A stretch of DNA of 64,000 bases from Cyanobium sp. NS01 (GCF_014280235.1 NZ_CP047940.1:1612001-1676000), one strand, 5' to 3'; positions 35,374-43,346 are shown, counted from the first letter of the stretch. The notes: generated from the letters alone by a model not told the origin. A program made the numbers and translations.

Positions 35374-36585
35374 TCATCGACCAAGGCGTGCCGCGGCCCG
35401 CTCGAAGGCGTCATCTACAACGTCGTCACCACACCACTTGCTGTAGGCCGCCAGGTGCGTTTCGACGCTATGGCCCATGGCGGCAGCGGCCACCTTCGGC
35501 GGCAGTTCGCAGATCAGGTGGGCGCGGTGGGCGTAGCCATGCCGGGCGGAATAGAGGACCAGCTTCTCCCCTTCTGCCTCGTACTGCTGCCGCAGATCCT
35601 GCCAGTGCCGGCGCCGGCGCATGTACAGACCCAGATCCTCGGCGCCGTAGCCCGGCCGCATCGGCGGTAGTGGCTGGGCTTTGAACTGTTCCAACAGCTC
35701 CCAGGCCTCAGCCCAGTCATCGCAGGGCAGCAGCCGCAGCGGTCTCGGCTTTGTCGCTCCTCGGCTGGTGTTCTTGCGGTAGTTGCACCACAGGCGGCCG
35801 CCGCGCAGCTGAAGGTGTTGCAGCTCCTCTGGTCTGAGGCCATAAGCCGCCAGCAACTGGAATGCGAGGCGCCAACGGGCATCCGGAATGGCCTCCACCA
35901 ACTCCAGGATGTGCTTCACCTCGATCGGGGTGGTGATCGACCGACCCTCCCGCTTGCGGCCCACAAAGGGGTCGAGATCCAGAGGTGGGGCCCATTCCAC
36001 AGCCAGAGCGCCGTTATCGACCCCCCATCGCAGCAGCGCCGCGGTCTGCTGCACCTGCATCTGCCGGCCACGGGAGCCAGGCTGATCAGACCAGCGAGCC
36101 GTCACTGCTTCCAGCAGTTCCCGGGGATTGGTTGGTGCTTTCTTGCTGGCGAGGATGGCCAGCAGTTCTGCCATTCGGCGCTGATAAACGGCGGCCCAGG
36201 TCCGGGGCTTGATGGCTCCGCTGCTCAGCTTTCGGGCTTTGAATCGCTCAACCAGCTCAGGCCAATCGATAGGGCCAGCATCCGGATCAGCTGTTGGCTC
36301 ACCGATGGCCAGTGCGGCTGCAATGGCCCGATCGAGTGAAAGTCCCTCGCTATGGGCAGCGTGGATCGCCAGAACCGTCTCTCGGATCGCATCGGCCTGG
36401 TCATGGGCCCATTCGATGGGCAACAGAACCTGATGACGACCGCCGGCGCCATCGACCGTGAGGCGCGTACGCCCTCGCAGATCGGAAACGCGCCAGCCGC
36501 TGCTCGTGCCTCGCTGGGTGAGGGAGAGGCGCAGGCCGGAGCGGAGCACAGAAGCCCAGGCATCTGAGGCTCTAGAAGCTCCCAT
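35374..36585 (-). CDS. Tyrosine-type integrase
   Basis: A 403-residue site-specific recombinase. The N-terminal part holds an arm/core-binding region (about 105-200, WPELVERFKARKLSSGAIKP). The catalytic domain shows R251 in AYGLRPEELQHL, H349/R354 in SARHGYAHRAHL, H372 in MGHSVETHL and the nucleophile Y381 in AAYSKW. It integrates and excises a mobile element at a tRNA gene. A 3' half of tRNA-Pro lies 165 bases upstream of its start, so this end of the element is at hand. Three 12-bp direct repeats overlap its start codon. It ends near the mobile mystery gene pair. Confidence 0.9.
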   Translation of the reverse strand: MGASRASDAWASVLRSGLRLSLTQRGTSSGWRVSDLRGRTRLTVDGAGGRHQVLLPIEWAHDQADAIRETVLAIHAAHSEGLSLDRAIAAALAIGEPTADPDAGPIDWPELVERFKARKLSSGAIKPRTWAAVYQRRMAELLAILASKKAPTNPRELLEAVTARWSDQPGSRGRQMQVQQTAALLRWGVDNGALAVEWAPPLDLDPFVGRKREGRSITTPIEVKHILELVEAIPDARWRLAFQLLAAYGLRPEELQHLQLRGGRLWCNYRKNTSRGATKPRPLRLLPCDDWAEAWELLEQFKAQPLPPMRPGYGAEDLGLYMRRRRHWQDLRQQYEAEGEKLVLYSARHGYAHRAHLICELPPKVAAAAMGHSVETHLAAYSKWCGDDVVDDAFERAAARLGR

Positions 36586-36619
36586 GTGAGCAAATATGTG
36601 AGCAAATATGTGAGCAAAT
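36584..36619. repeat. Three perfect 12-bp direct repeats at integrase start
   Basis: ATGTGAGCAAAT occurs three times head to tail (36584-36595, 36596-36607, 36608-36619). The first copy overlaps the integrase start codon at 36585-36583. They could be binding sites of the integrase arm domain, of an excisionase or of a repressor. Confidence 0.85.
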
Positions 36620-36749
36620 CGACCCCCTCAGCTTGGCACGGGCTGCCGTGGGCTGCCATCCCCTTGCACGGCAAACAGCAGTGACAGCAGTGCTTTTCGG
36701 CCCAGACTCCAGTCCTGGCAATCGATCCCTCAAACCCGTAAAAGAGAGT

Positions 36750-36791
36750 TTTGGGAGCACTAGGTCGCAGGTTCGAATCCTGTCGCCCCGA
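36750..36791 (+). other. tRNA-Pro(TGG) 3' fragment, probable att site
   Basis: The sequence from TTTGGGA (anticodon loop with TGG) through GCACT (3' anticodon stem) and GGTCGCAGGTTCGAATCCTG to TCGCCCCGA is the 3' half of a tRNA-Pro: the T-stem pairs GCAGG/CCTGT, and the acceptor strand CGCCCCG and discriminator A are present. No 5' half precedes it (the bases before do not pair with GCACT, and no CGGGGCG is found about 35 bases upstream). Integration into the tRNA 3' end typically leaves this. With the integrase alongside, it marks an element boundary. Confidence 0.8.
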
Positions 36792-36898
36792 TTGATTGTT
36801 CAGCGGTTGGGCCCACCCCGGTGGCACAGGGGCTGGACAGAAGTCCCGCCACCTGACTGGGGGCTTACCGGCAAAGGAATGGAGATCCGAAACCGGCC

Positions 36899-37006
36899 AT
36901 GGCGAGAGCTGTCCACCTCGGGCGGGGTGAGATCAAGCTGAGCGAGGACGCGCTGATCGAACTTTCATGGGAGTGTTACGACCCGGAGACGGCACCTATG
37001 GCATGA
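36899..37006 (+). CDS. Very small open frame coupled to next gene
   Basis: A 35-codon frame (MARAVHLGRGEIKLSEDALI, then ELSWECYDPETAPMA). Its TGA overlaps the ATG at 37003 (ATGA), which speaks for coupled translation. It resembles no family I know and could be a relic end of a small antitoxin-like protein. Confidence 0.35.
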   Translation: MARAVHLGRGEIKLSEDALIELSWECYDPETAPMA

Positions 37007-37425
37007 CATCCGGAGAAGACCACAGCCACCGCCCTTCCTTGCGCGGTCCGCGCCCGCGGCGGCCGCTGCTGGCGTTGCCGGCGCTGCTGCTGGCCTGGAC
37101 GGCACTGCAGCTGGGCCGTTCAGCCCTGGCCTCCCCCATCAACATGATCTGCTCGTTAGCGCCGTCCTCGGTGGGGGGCCTGGGGACCCTCGTTGATTTC
37201 AACCTCCGCGAAGGCTCTGCCAGTGGTTCGTCGTTCTGGCCGCTCAGCGGCCAGCGCCGAACAGTGCAGGCCAGGGTTGGCAGTGGACAGATTCAAATCC
37301 TGCAGCCCGGCAGCCAAGTGGTGCTGTTCAGCATCGATCGCCTCAGCGGCAGAATCGCCACCCCAGCCGGTGAGCAGGGACGCTGCACGAACGCCGGCTA
37401 CGTGCGGGTGGATCGGGCCATTTAG
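37003..37425 (+). CDS. Hypothetical secreted protein
   Basis: A 140-residue protein. The basic N-terminus and hydrophobic stretch (RRPLLALPALLLAWTALQLG) form a signal peptide or anchor. The mature part looks beta-rich with two Cys (NMICSLAPSSVGG, GRCTNAGYVRV). I choose the ATG at 37003, coupled to the small upstream frame, though the frame is open from 36967. Just right of the att fragment, it may belong to the flanking chromosome or to another insertion. No family recognised. Confidence 0.55.
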   Translation: MTSGEDHSHRPSLRGPRPRRPLLALPALLLAWTALQLGRSALASPINMICSLAPSSVGGLGTLVDFNLREGSASGSSFWPLSGQRRTVQARVGSGQIQILQPGSQVVLFSIDRLSGRIATPAGEQGRCTNAGYVRVDRAI

Positions 37426-37561
37426 AAGCGTGCCGCTCAAGGGCTGGCGCAAGCCGGTCCGCGGCAGGAGATGGGACACCTGGGGCATTGGTTTCTGTGA
37501 GCGCTGCGGCCGGCCCTTGACGCTGGCCGCGCTGGCGCTTGCGGTCCTGCGCTTGCCACCC

Positions 37562-38557
37562 GTGGCTGTTGTTTCCACATCACGATCCACCACCACACCG
37601 AAAGGCACTCCCGGCCCCAAGCTCTCGCCAGAAGAGAAGCTGGTGGCCTCCCTGGTCGCCCTGCTGGAGGCGGGCACCACCCCCTGGCGGCGCGAGTGGG
37701 ATGCCGCCGCTGGCGGGCACCACGTGAATCTGCTCTCCGGCCGTCGCTACCGCGGTGCCAATCCGGTGCTGCTCACCCTGGGCATGCATCTGCGGGCTTC
37801 AGCGCTGCCCTATTGGTGCGGCTTTGCCGAAGCCAAGGCGCTGGGGATCTTCCCCCGCAAGGGGAGCAAAGCCGTGCACGTGCTGCGGCCCCAGGTGCAT
37901 CAGCGGGGAGAAGGCCAGCTGGCCGAGGCTGATCCGGCCGATGCGGCTGGCCGCCGCTGGGTGAGCTACCGGCCGGTGGCGGTCTTCAATGCCGCCGATC
38001 TGGAGGGCGAGGCGCTGGAGGGGCTCCTCCAGAAGCGCCGCCAGGCCGAGGGGGTGATCCAGCGGCCCGAGCCCGAGCGGCTGGCGGCGGCTGAGACCGT
38101 CCTCAGCCGCTGGCCGGTGCCGGTGCGCCATGGCGGCGATCGGGCCTGCTATCTGCCGGGGCCGGATCGCATCCAGCTGCCGGATCGCTCGGCCTTCCAT
38201 TCAGCGGCGGCCCTCTATGCCACCTGGGCCCATGAGGCGATCCACTCCTCCGGCCACAGCTCCCGGCTGGCCCGGGATCTCTCCGGCGGCATGGGCGAGG
38301 GCGGCGATGGCGGCAGGGCCTATGCCCGTGAGGAGCTGGTGGCCGAGCTGGGGGCGGTGCTGCTGGGCGATCGGCTCGAGATCGGCAGTGCCATGGCCAA
38401 TCACGCCGCCTATCTGGGCCACTGGGTCGAGCTGCTGCGCGAATCGCCCCGGGTGCTGCTGCAGGTGCTCAGCGATGCCAGGAAGGCCGCCGATCTGATC
38501 TGCCCCGAGGGGTCAGAAGTGCCCAGCCCCACGACGCTTCAGCGGATAAGGCCCTGA
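37562..38557 (+). CDS. ArdC-like antirestriction / zincin-like protein
   Basis: A protein of about 331 residues. The N-terminal ArdC-type domain binds single-stranded DNA (LVASLVALLEAGTTPWRREW, NLLSGRRYRGANPVLLTLGM, YWCGFAEAKALGIFPRKGSK, YRPVAVFNAADLEG). A metallopeptidase-like domain follows with HEAIHSSGHSSRLARDL (HExxH) and AYAREELVAELGAVLLGDRL. Such proteins are carried by plasmids and integrative elements and protect incoming DNA from restriction. The start is uncertain: I take the GTG at 37562 because the preceding part is not like the family. It stands alone on the plus strand. Confidence 0.82.
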   Translation: MAVVSTSRSTTTPKGTPGPKLSPEEKLVASLVALLEAGTTPWRREWDAAAGGHHVNLLSGRRYRGANPVLLTLGMHLRASALPYWCGFAEAKALGIFPRKGSKAVHVLRPQVHQRGEGQLAEADPADAAGRRWVSYRPVAVFNAADLEGEALEGLLQKRRQAEGVIQRPEPERLAAAETVLSRWPVPVRHGGDRACYLPGPDRIQLPDRSAFHSAAALYATWAHEAIHSSGHSSRLARDLSGGMGEGGDGGRAYAREELVAELGAVLLGDRLEIGSAMANHAAYLGHWVELLRESPRVLLQVLSDARKAADLICPEGSEVPSPTTLQRIRP

Positions 38558-38681
38558 TCCGGGCGGCCAATCAGCAGCAGCCGCTCCGGCACCCTTCCTG
38601 GCGACATTTGTCCAAGTCGGGCACCAGGGGCCTGCCCGCCGATTCGTTCGCGCTGGCCCGCCGCCCTCCCATCCCCAAGGC

Positions 38682-38695
38682 AATGCACATGCATT
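38682..38695. promoter_or_regulatory. Inverted repeat, candidate toxin-antitoxin operator
   Basis: AATGCA-CA-TGCATT is a perfect 6-bp inverted repeat 29 bases before the antitoxin start. AbrB-type antitoxins such as PrlF bind short palindromes in their own promoter. Confidence 0.45.
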
Positions 38696-38956
38696 CCCGT
38701 TAAGGAGCAACCGTTGGGTCTCCAATGGCCGCTCTCTCTTCTCCCACTGTTGAAGCCTCGAGCGTGGGCTCACCACCGGAGGAGGTGGAATCGGCCCTGA
38801 CGGATCGCTATCAGACCACCGTGCCGAAGCCGGTGCGCAAGGCCCTTGGGCTTCGCAAGCGCGACCGGATCCGCTACGCCTTTCGCTCCAATGGTGAGGT
38901 GGTGCTGACGTGACCCCCTTTATCGGTCCAGGGCTTATGAGAGTGGGTGGTTGTGG

Positions 38957-39855
38957 TCATGCTGCAGCTCCCTGTTGAGCTGCCTCCAGGGGCGTACGCC
39001 CCTGGAGGGCCGAGTGCGGCCTGAGTGAGTTGTACTCCCAGCGCCAACGATCGGCCAGGATCTGCGCCTCGGGGGCTGTTGTGAACAGCTCGGTGTTGAG
39101 GAACTCATCCCGGAACCGGCCGTTGAACGACTCGGCGAATCCGTTCTCCCACGGGGATCCTGGCTCGATGTAGGCCGTGCTGGTAGTGCTGCTGGCCTCG
39201 CACCAGTCCCGTAGGGCCTGGGCAATGAACTCCGGCCCGTTGTCCGATCGGATGTACGCCGGTGCTGGGTAGAGGCTGGTGAGTTCCTCCAGCACGGCCA
39301 CCACGTCCTTGGCCTTGCAGCGCCTGCCCACCCGGATCGCCAGGCAGAGGCGGCTGTGCTCATCGATCACGTTCAGGAACTTGAGCCTGCGCCCATCAGC
39401 GGTGGCGTCGAACTGGAAGTCCATGGCCCACACCTGGTGGGGATGCTCAGCCCGATGACGCCGCACCGAGCCGTCCGCGGGCCGTGCCCGCTTTCGCTTC
39501 CTGGGAGTGGGCCGCTGCAGCCCCTCCTCGCGCCAGAGCCGTTGCACCCGTTTGTGGTTCACGGTCCAGCCCTCCCGCCGCAGCAGGCGGTAGGCCATCC
39601 GGCGGCCCCAACGGATGTGGTCCGCGGCGATCTCGCGGAGACGCTGCCGGAGCTTGGCCTCCTCGATCGAGACGACCTTGCCGCCATGGCGCTGGGTGCT
39701 GCGGTGCTGGCCCACCACCCGGCAGGCCAGGCGTTCAGAGGCCCGGTAACGCTCCTGCAGGACCGTGACGGCCCTGCGGCGACGCTCCGGGCTCAGAAGT
39801 TTCCCTCGGCGAGGTCCTTGAGCATGGCCTTCTCCAACTCTGCTTCCGCCAAAAG
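38957..39855 (-). CDS. IS3-family transposase OrfB (DDE integrase)
   Basis: OrfB of the IS, fused to OrfA by frameshifting. Its unique part starts after the slippery site at 39805-39799. It shows an HTH_21-like region ([20 protein letters not shown]) and the rve integrase core: first Asp in [20 protein letters not shown], second Asp in [11 protein letters not shown], the Glu in [16 protein letters not shown], ending [20 protein letters not shown]. It cuts and joins the IS ends. The domain is complete and has no stop. It shares the 5' reading frame with the OrfA overlap, so I give only approximate upstream limits. Confidence 0.88.
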
Positions 39856-40071
39856 CTTCTTGAGCCGGGCGTTCTCCTTCTCCAGCTGGGTCAGCCGTCT
39901 GGCCTCCTCGGCCTGCATGCCCCCGTACTGCTGCCTCCAGCGGTGGTAGGTCGGTTGCGTCACCTCGATGACGCGGCAGACGTCGGCGACGGTTTTTCCC
40001 TGGGCGATCAACTGCTCGGCCGTCTTGAGCTTGCGGATGATCTGCTCGGCTGTGTGCCTGGTGCGTTTCAT
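39793..40071 (-). CDS. IS3-family transposase OrfA
   Basis: A 92-residue OrfA starting [20 protein letters not shown]. It has the HTH of the transposase_8 family ([20 protein letters not shown]) and a leucine-zipper coiled coil ([20 protein letters not shown]). Its end carries the heptamer G-GGA-AAC (39805-39799), followed four codons later by its stop, which is ideal for a programmed -1 shift into OrfB. The frame is open further upstream, but MKRTRHT is the usual start. Confidence 0.88.
   Translation of the reverse strand: MKRTRHTAEQIIRKLKTAEQLIAQGKTVADVCRVIEVTQPTYHRWRQQYGGMQAEEARRLTQLEKENARLKKLLAEAELEKAMLKDLAEGNF
39799..39805 (-). promoter_or_regulatory. Slippery heptamer for -1 frameshifting
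   Basis: On the minus strand the sequence reads GGGAAAC, split G-GGA-AAC in OrfA and GGG-AAA-C in OrfB. It lies in the overlap between the two frames, as in IS3-type frameshift signals that yield the OrfAB fusion transposase. Confidence 0.7.
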
Positions 40072-40366
40072 GGTCGAGTCCCCGGCCCAGTTTGGCCGGC
40101 TGAAGACTCTCATTCACCCTGGACCGGTTTCCGGGGTCCACATCAGTGCTGCAGCGCGTCAGCCCGGCGGTAGAAGTCGACGATCCGGCGTTGGCCCCCT
40201 TTCTGGCCCTGCTGAAGCAGGACATCAGCCAGCATCCAGAGCGCTTGCGGCCCATCACCGCTGATCTGGTCAGCCGCTTGCAGGATCTGGTGGGTGCCAT
40301 CGATGTAGACATCGATCAAGTGCTTCCCGACGACGACGACATCGCCAGCGACGAGCCCGCCTGACG

Positions 40367-40870
40367 GTGGGCACCGCTGCAGGATCGCCCGCGGTGATCA
40401 ACGGGTGGAGGGTCTATGCGCACCCGTTGTTTCTCGATCAGCTGGAGTCGTTGCTCGCAGATGTGGAGAAGCTACGCCGCAAAGACCCGCCGGGATACGG
40501 CAGCAAGAACGCCAGCAACCGCCTTGCGGCCATCGCCCGCCTGATGCTCCAGAACATTCCCCGGGATCCCAGCCGCAAGGAGTACCAGCAGGGATCCACG
40601 CTCGGGGCTGAGCATCGCCACTGGCGACGGGCCAGGTTCTTTCAGCAATACCACTTGTTCTTCCATTTTCACACCCGCTCACGGCTGATCGTGCTGGGCT
40701 GGGTGAACGACACCGGCACCAAACGCGCCTACGGCAGCAAGACCGATGCCTATCAGGTGTTCCAGTCCATGCTGACCAGCGGCCATCCGCCAGATGACTG
40801 GGAGGAGCTCTTGCAAGAAGCGGGGCAGGCCACCGGGGGTTTGCAGCAACTCACGGATCAGCTGCCTTGA
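40367..40870 (+). CDS. yhaV: YhaV-family toxin (RNase)
   Basis: A 167-residue YhaV-type toxin: INGWRVYAHPLFLDQLESLL, IARLMLQNIPRDPSRKEYQQ, RHWRRARFFQQYHLFFHFHT and LIVLGWVNDTGTKRAYGSKT are in family order and complete. YhaV is a ribosome-dependent RNase of type II toxin-antitoxin systems. It starts with GTG two bases after the antitoxin stop. The toxin frame is intact although its antitoxin gene is interrupted by an IS, so either expression is lost (the promoter is cut off), the C-terminal half antitoxin still binds, or another antitoxin acts. Confidence 0.88.
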   Translation: MGTAAGSPAVINGWRVYAHPLFLDQLESLLADVEKLRRKDPPGYGSKNASNRLAAIARLMLQNIPRDPSRKEYQQGSTLGAEHRHWRRARFFQQYHLFFHFHTRSRLIVLGWVNDTGTKRAYGSKTDAYQVFQSMLTSGHPPDDWEELLQEAGQATGGLQQLTDQLP

Positions 40871-41262
40871 GCTGAAGCGGAAATTGGCATGCTGGCTGCC
40901 ACCTCCTCAGCTGGTATCCGTTTGCCGTTCTGCCGGCCTATCGAACCAGAAGGTGCGTTCTGCAAACCAGCAGAAGACAACATCAACGCACCCAGAGCCT
41001 GCTGAAGCCAGCGGCATCTCCAGTACTGCACCATTCCAGCCTGGCGTAGCTTTCAGCCTCTAAATTTGGACAGAGCGCGGCCAAGCAGGCGCCTCGGGCG
41101 CAGTCCAACCCACTCACCACTCCACCGATCGCCTGCGCCAGGCCGGCCTGCAGGATGATGACCGGATCGAGATCGTCGTTGGGCCCAACAGCAGGCTGAG
41201 CGTGGAGCCTGGGCAGCAGCTGGATCGCGCCTGTTTCTGAACCCCCGCCCTGCCGTAGTCCA
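40871..41262. other. Intergenic stretch with a gene-end remnant
   Basis: No full gene. A plus-strand frame ending at about 41238-41240 reads HHSTDRLRQAGLQDDDRIEI, VVGPNSRLSVEPGQQLDRAC, then stops. It looks protein-like but has no start or family match, so I regard it as a possible remnant. The remainder shows nothing. Confidence 0.35.
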
Positions 41263-42600
41263 GTGGCCAGCAAGCGCACCCTCAAGGCCAGCAACCTGGA
41301 AGCCCTGGGGGCTGCCGTCCTGGCGGAGCTGCTGATCGAGGTGAGCGGTGGCAACGCCGTGATCCAGAGGCGGCTGCGGCTGGCCCTGGCCGCCGCCGAG
41401 GGGAGCGCCGCCGCCGCTCAGGACGTGCGCAAACGTCTGAGCGCCATGGATCGGGCCAGCAGCTTGGTGGACTCGCGCAGGCGCAAGGCCCTGGTGAGTG
41501 AGCTGGAAGCTCAGCTCCAGGCGATCAGCGGCCCGATCGCAACCGCTGACCCGAAGCTGGCCTGCGATCTCCTGCTCCGTTTGCTGGAACTCGCCGAAGG
41601 GGTGCTGCAGCGCTGCACAGGCAACACCAGCACGGTGGTCGCCGTGTTCGAGCGGGCCGCCAAGCAGCTCGGGCCGCTGGCCCAGGCCGCCCAGCTGCAG
41701 CCGGAAGCCCTGGTGGAGCAGGTTGCCGAGCTGCTGGCCGAGAACGGCCATGAGCAGTTCGATGCGCTGGTGCCGGCACTCACCGAGGCCCTTGGCAAAA
41801 GGGGCCTGAAGCTGCTGGAGAGCAGTTGCCGCCAGCGTGGCAGCCGCGACGGCGACACACACCTGCTCCAGATCGCTCTGGCCCGGGGGGATGTGGAGGG
41901 CTACCTGGCCCAGTTCGATGCTGAGGATCTGCGCTGGCGCGACATCGCCGCCGGCGTGGCCCAGCAGCTGCTGAGGTGCGAGCGGGCGGAGCAAGCCCTG
42001 CAGATTCTCGATGCAGCCACGGAAGAGGTCGCAGATCTCGAGGAGTCGGCGTGGCACGACAGCCGCATCGCCGTGCTTGAGGCCCTCAATCGCCGGGCGG
42101 AAGCCCAGGAGATGCGCTGGCAGTGGTTCAGCCACAGCCTCTCGATCCCCCACCTGCGCGAGTACCTGCAGCGCCTGAACGACTTTGAGGATGTGGAGGC
42201 GGAGGAGCGGGCCCTGCAGCTGGCCGGGCAGCATCCGGAGAGCCTGCGGGGGCTGCAGTTCCTGGTGGCATGGCCGGCCATCTCCCGCGCAGCCCGCCAT
42301 GTATTGGCTCATGCACGCGAGTGGGATGGGGAGGCTTACACGATTCACTGCGCCGCCGCCGAGCGCCTAGGTGCACAGCATCCCCTCGCGGCCACGCTGC
42401 TGCTACGGCCGCTGGTGGTGTTCGCGCTGGAGATGGGCCGCAACAAGCGCTACCGCTACGCCGCCGAGCAGCTGCGCAGCTGCGACCAGCTGGCGGCCCA
42501 CATCGACTACTGGCAGGGGCACCCAGACCACGCCACCTACGTCGAGAGCCTTCATGACAGGTTCGGAGGAACCTGGCAGTTCTGGGAAAGGCTGGAGTGA
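41263..42600 (+). CDS. DUF6880-like large helical protein
   Basis: A 445-residue protein with many repeated helices, rich in Ala, Leu and Glu, with no TM segment or signal. Segments such as LLRLLELAEGVLQRCTGNTS, YLAQFDAEDLRWRDIAAGV, LEALNRRAEAQEMRWQWF and RYRYAAEQLRSCDQLAAHID give a TPR-like pattern and match my memory of the DUF6880 family, often near SWIM zinc-finger proteins. Function unknown. Its stop overlaps an upstream in-frame start of the next gene, although the better start there is 42699. Confidence in the gene is high, in the family moderate. Confidence 0.75.
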   Translation: MASKRTLKASNLEALGAAVLAELLIEVSGGNAVIQRRLRLALAAAEGSAAAAQDVRKRLSAMDRASSLVDSRRRKALVSELEAQLQAISGPIATADPKLACDLLLRLLELAEGVLQRCTGNTSTVVAVFERAAKQLGPLAQAAQLQPEALVEQVAELLAENGHEQFDALVPALTEALGKRGLKLLESSCRQRGSRDGDTHLLQIALARGDVEGYLAQFDAEDLRWRDIAAGVAQQLLRCERAEQALQILDAATEEVADLEESAWHDSRIAVLEALNRRAEAQEMRWQWFSHSLSIPHLREYLQRLNDFEDVEAEERALQLAGQHPESLRGLQFLVAWPAISRAARHVLAHAREWDGEAYTIHCAAAERLGAQHPLAATLLLRPLVVFALEMGRNKRYRYAAEQLRSCDQLAAHIDYWQGHPDHATYVESLHDRFGGTWQFWERLE

Positions 42601-42698
42601 TGGAGAGGTCAAAGGCGATGATTTGCAGACTCAGCACGACACGCAGCACAACACCCACCACGCGTCTTCACCGAAAGCGGAGCAACGAGATCTTGTCC

Positions 42699-43346
42699 AT
42701 GTCGCTGCAGCTGTTCCGCCAGTTCCGATGCCTCGCCTGCCAGGCTTCGATCTTCGCCCTGGCCCTGGCGCCGCTGCTGGCGACGGCAGCACCCAACGGC
42801 ACATGGCTGTCGCAGCCCCAGATCTGGTATTACAGCTCCACCAACAGGATGGGCGAGCTGATGGCTCGGATTCGAGCCGTGCGCTATCGCGTGGTCTTTC
42901 TCGACTACCGCAAGGTCTCTGATGCCACGCAACAGCAGGTAGCCCGGGAGGCCCGCCAGCAGGGATTGATGCCGGTGGTGTGGGTTCAATCGCCCCAATA
43001 CCGCTCCCTGAGCGTGCCCGACCTGTTGCATGAAGCACGCCACGGCGATGGCATTCAGGTGGATGATCACTTTTTTGCGAATTACACGCTCTACGATTTC
43101 TATCGGCTTCGCCAGCTCTACACCAAACCGATCTTCTGCAGCATCCAGCCCTTCCAGGTTGGCCTGGTGCCTCCCAGGGGATGCAATCAGCTCGATGTTC
43201 AATGCTACACAGCCCAGACGTTCCAGCAATGCGTCAAAACGGCCGACCGACTGGGCGCCGTTGTGAGCTTGTCAGAGCAAAACACCCTGGGCTATCAGAA
43301 CAGCATCGGCACGCGCTACTTCAATACGTTTTTGTGGCCGGGCTGA
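42699..43346 (+). CDS. Hypothetical secreted protein
   Basis: A 215-residue protein with a signal peptide from MSLQLFRQFRCLACQASIFA to the Ala-rich cleavage region (ATAAPNGTW). The mature part (WYYSSTNRMGELMARIRAVR, VVFLDYRKVSDATQQQVARE, MPVVWVQSPQYRSL, GIQVDDHFFANYTLYD) has the alternation of strands and helices of a TIM-barrel, with Asp-Asp in IQVDDHF as a possible active site like that of a glycoside hydrolase-like domain. This is only a shape argument. The frame opens earlier, at 42597, but that part has no coding pattern. No family known. Confidence 0.6.
   Translation: MSLQLFRQFRCLACQASIFALALAPLLATAAPNGTWLSQPQIWYYSSTNRMGELMARIRAVRYRVVFLDYRKVSDATQQQVAREARQQGLMPVVWVQSPQYRSLSVPDLLHEARHGDGIQVDDHFFANYTLYDFYRLRQLYTKPIFCSIQPFQVGLVPPRGCNQLDVQCYTAQTFQQCVKTADRLGAVVSLSEQNTLGYQNSIGTRYFNTFLWPG

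Larger units (their letters stand above)
38906..40145 (-). mobile_element. IS3-family insertion sequence
   Basis: A 1240-bp element. Its imperfect terminal inverted repeats begin TGACGTGACCCC on the left and TGATGTGGACCCC (complement) on the right, with further shared CGGTCCAGGG and ATGAGAG. Flanking direct repeats of four bases, GTGC at 38902-38905 and 40146-40149, are the target duplication. It contains an orfA/orfB pair with a DDE transposase, as in the IS3 family. All parts look intact, so the insertion may be recent. Confidence 0.9.
38725..40364 (+). pseudogene. prlF: PrlF-type antitoxin gene split by an IS element
   Basis: The 5' part (38725-38905) encodes an AbrB/SpoVT-like swapped-hairpin domain: ESALTDRYQTTVPKPVRKAL, GLRKRDRIRYAFRSNGEVV. 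The 3' part (40146-40364) encodes [40 protein letters not shown] and an acidic end. Removing 38906-40145 plus one GTGC copy restores NGEVVLQRVSP in frame. PrlF is the antitoxin and autorepressor of YhaV toxins. The insertion leaves a DNA-binding half that stops at 38911-38913 and a C-terminal half that could start from the GTG at 40146. Residual antitoxin activity is unknown. The toxin gene follows two bases after the 3' half. Confidence 0.85.

Noticed and set aside
36700-36791. A complete tRNA-Pro gene
   Set aside because: Only the 3' half is present. The 5' acceptor, D-arm and 5' anticodon stem are missing, so it is an att fragment.
38957-40312. A single 451-codon transposase reading through the IS end
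   Set aside because: The upstream part crosses the right end of the IS and lies in another frame of OrfA. The real product is OrfAB made by frameshifting from the ATG at 40071.
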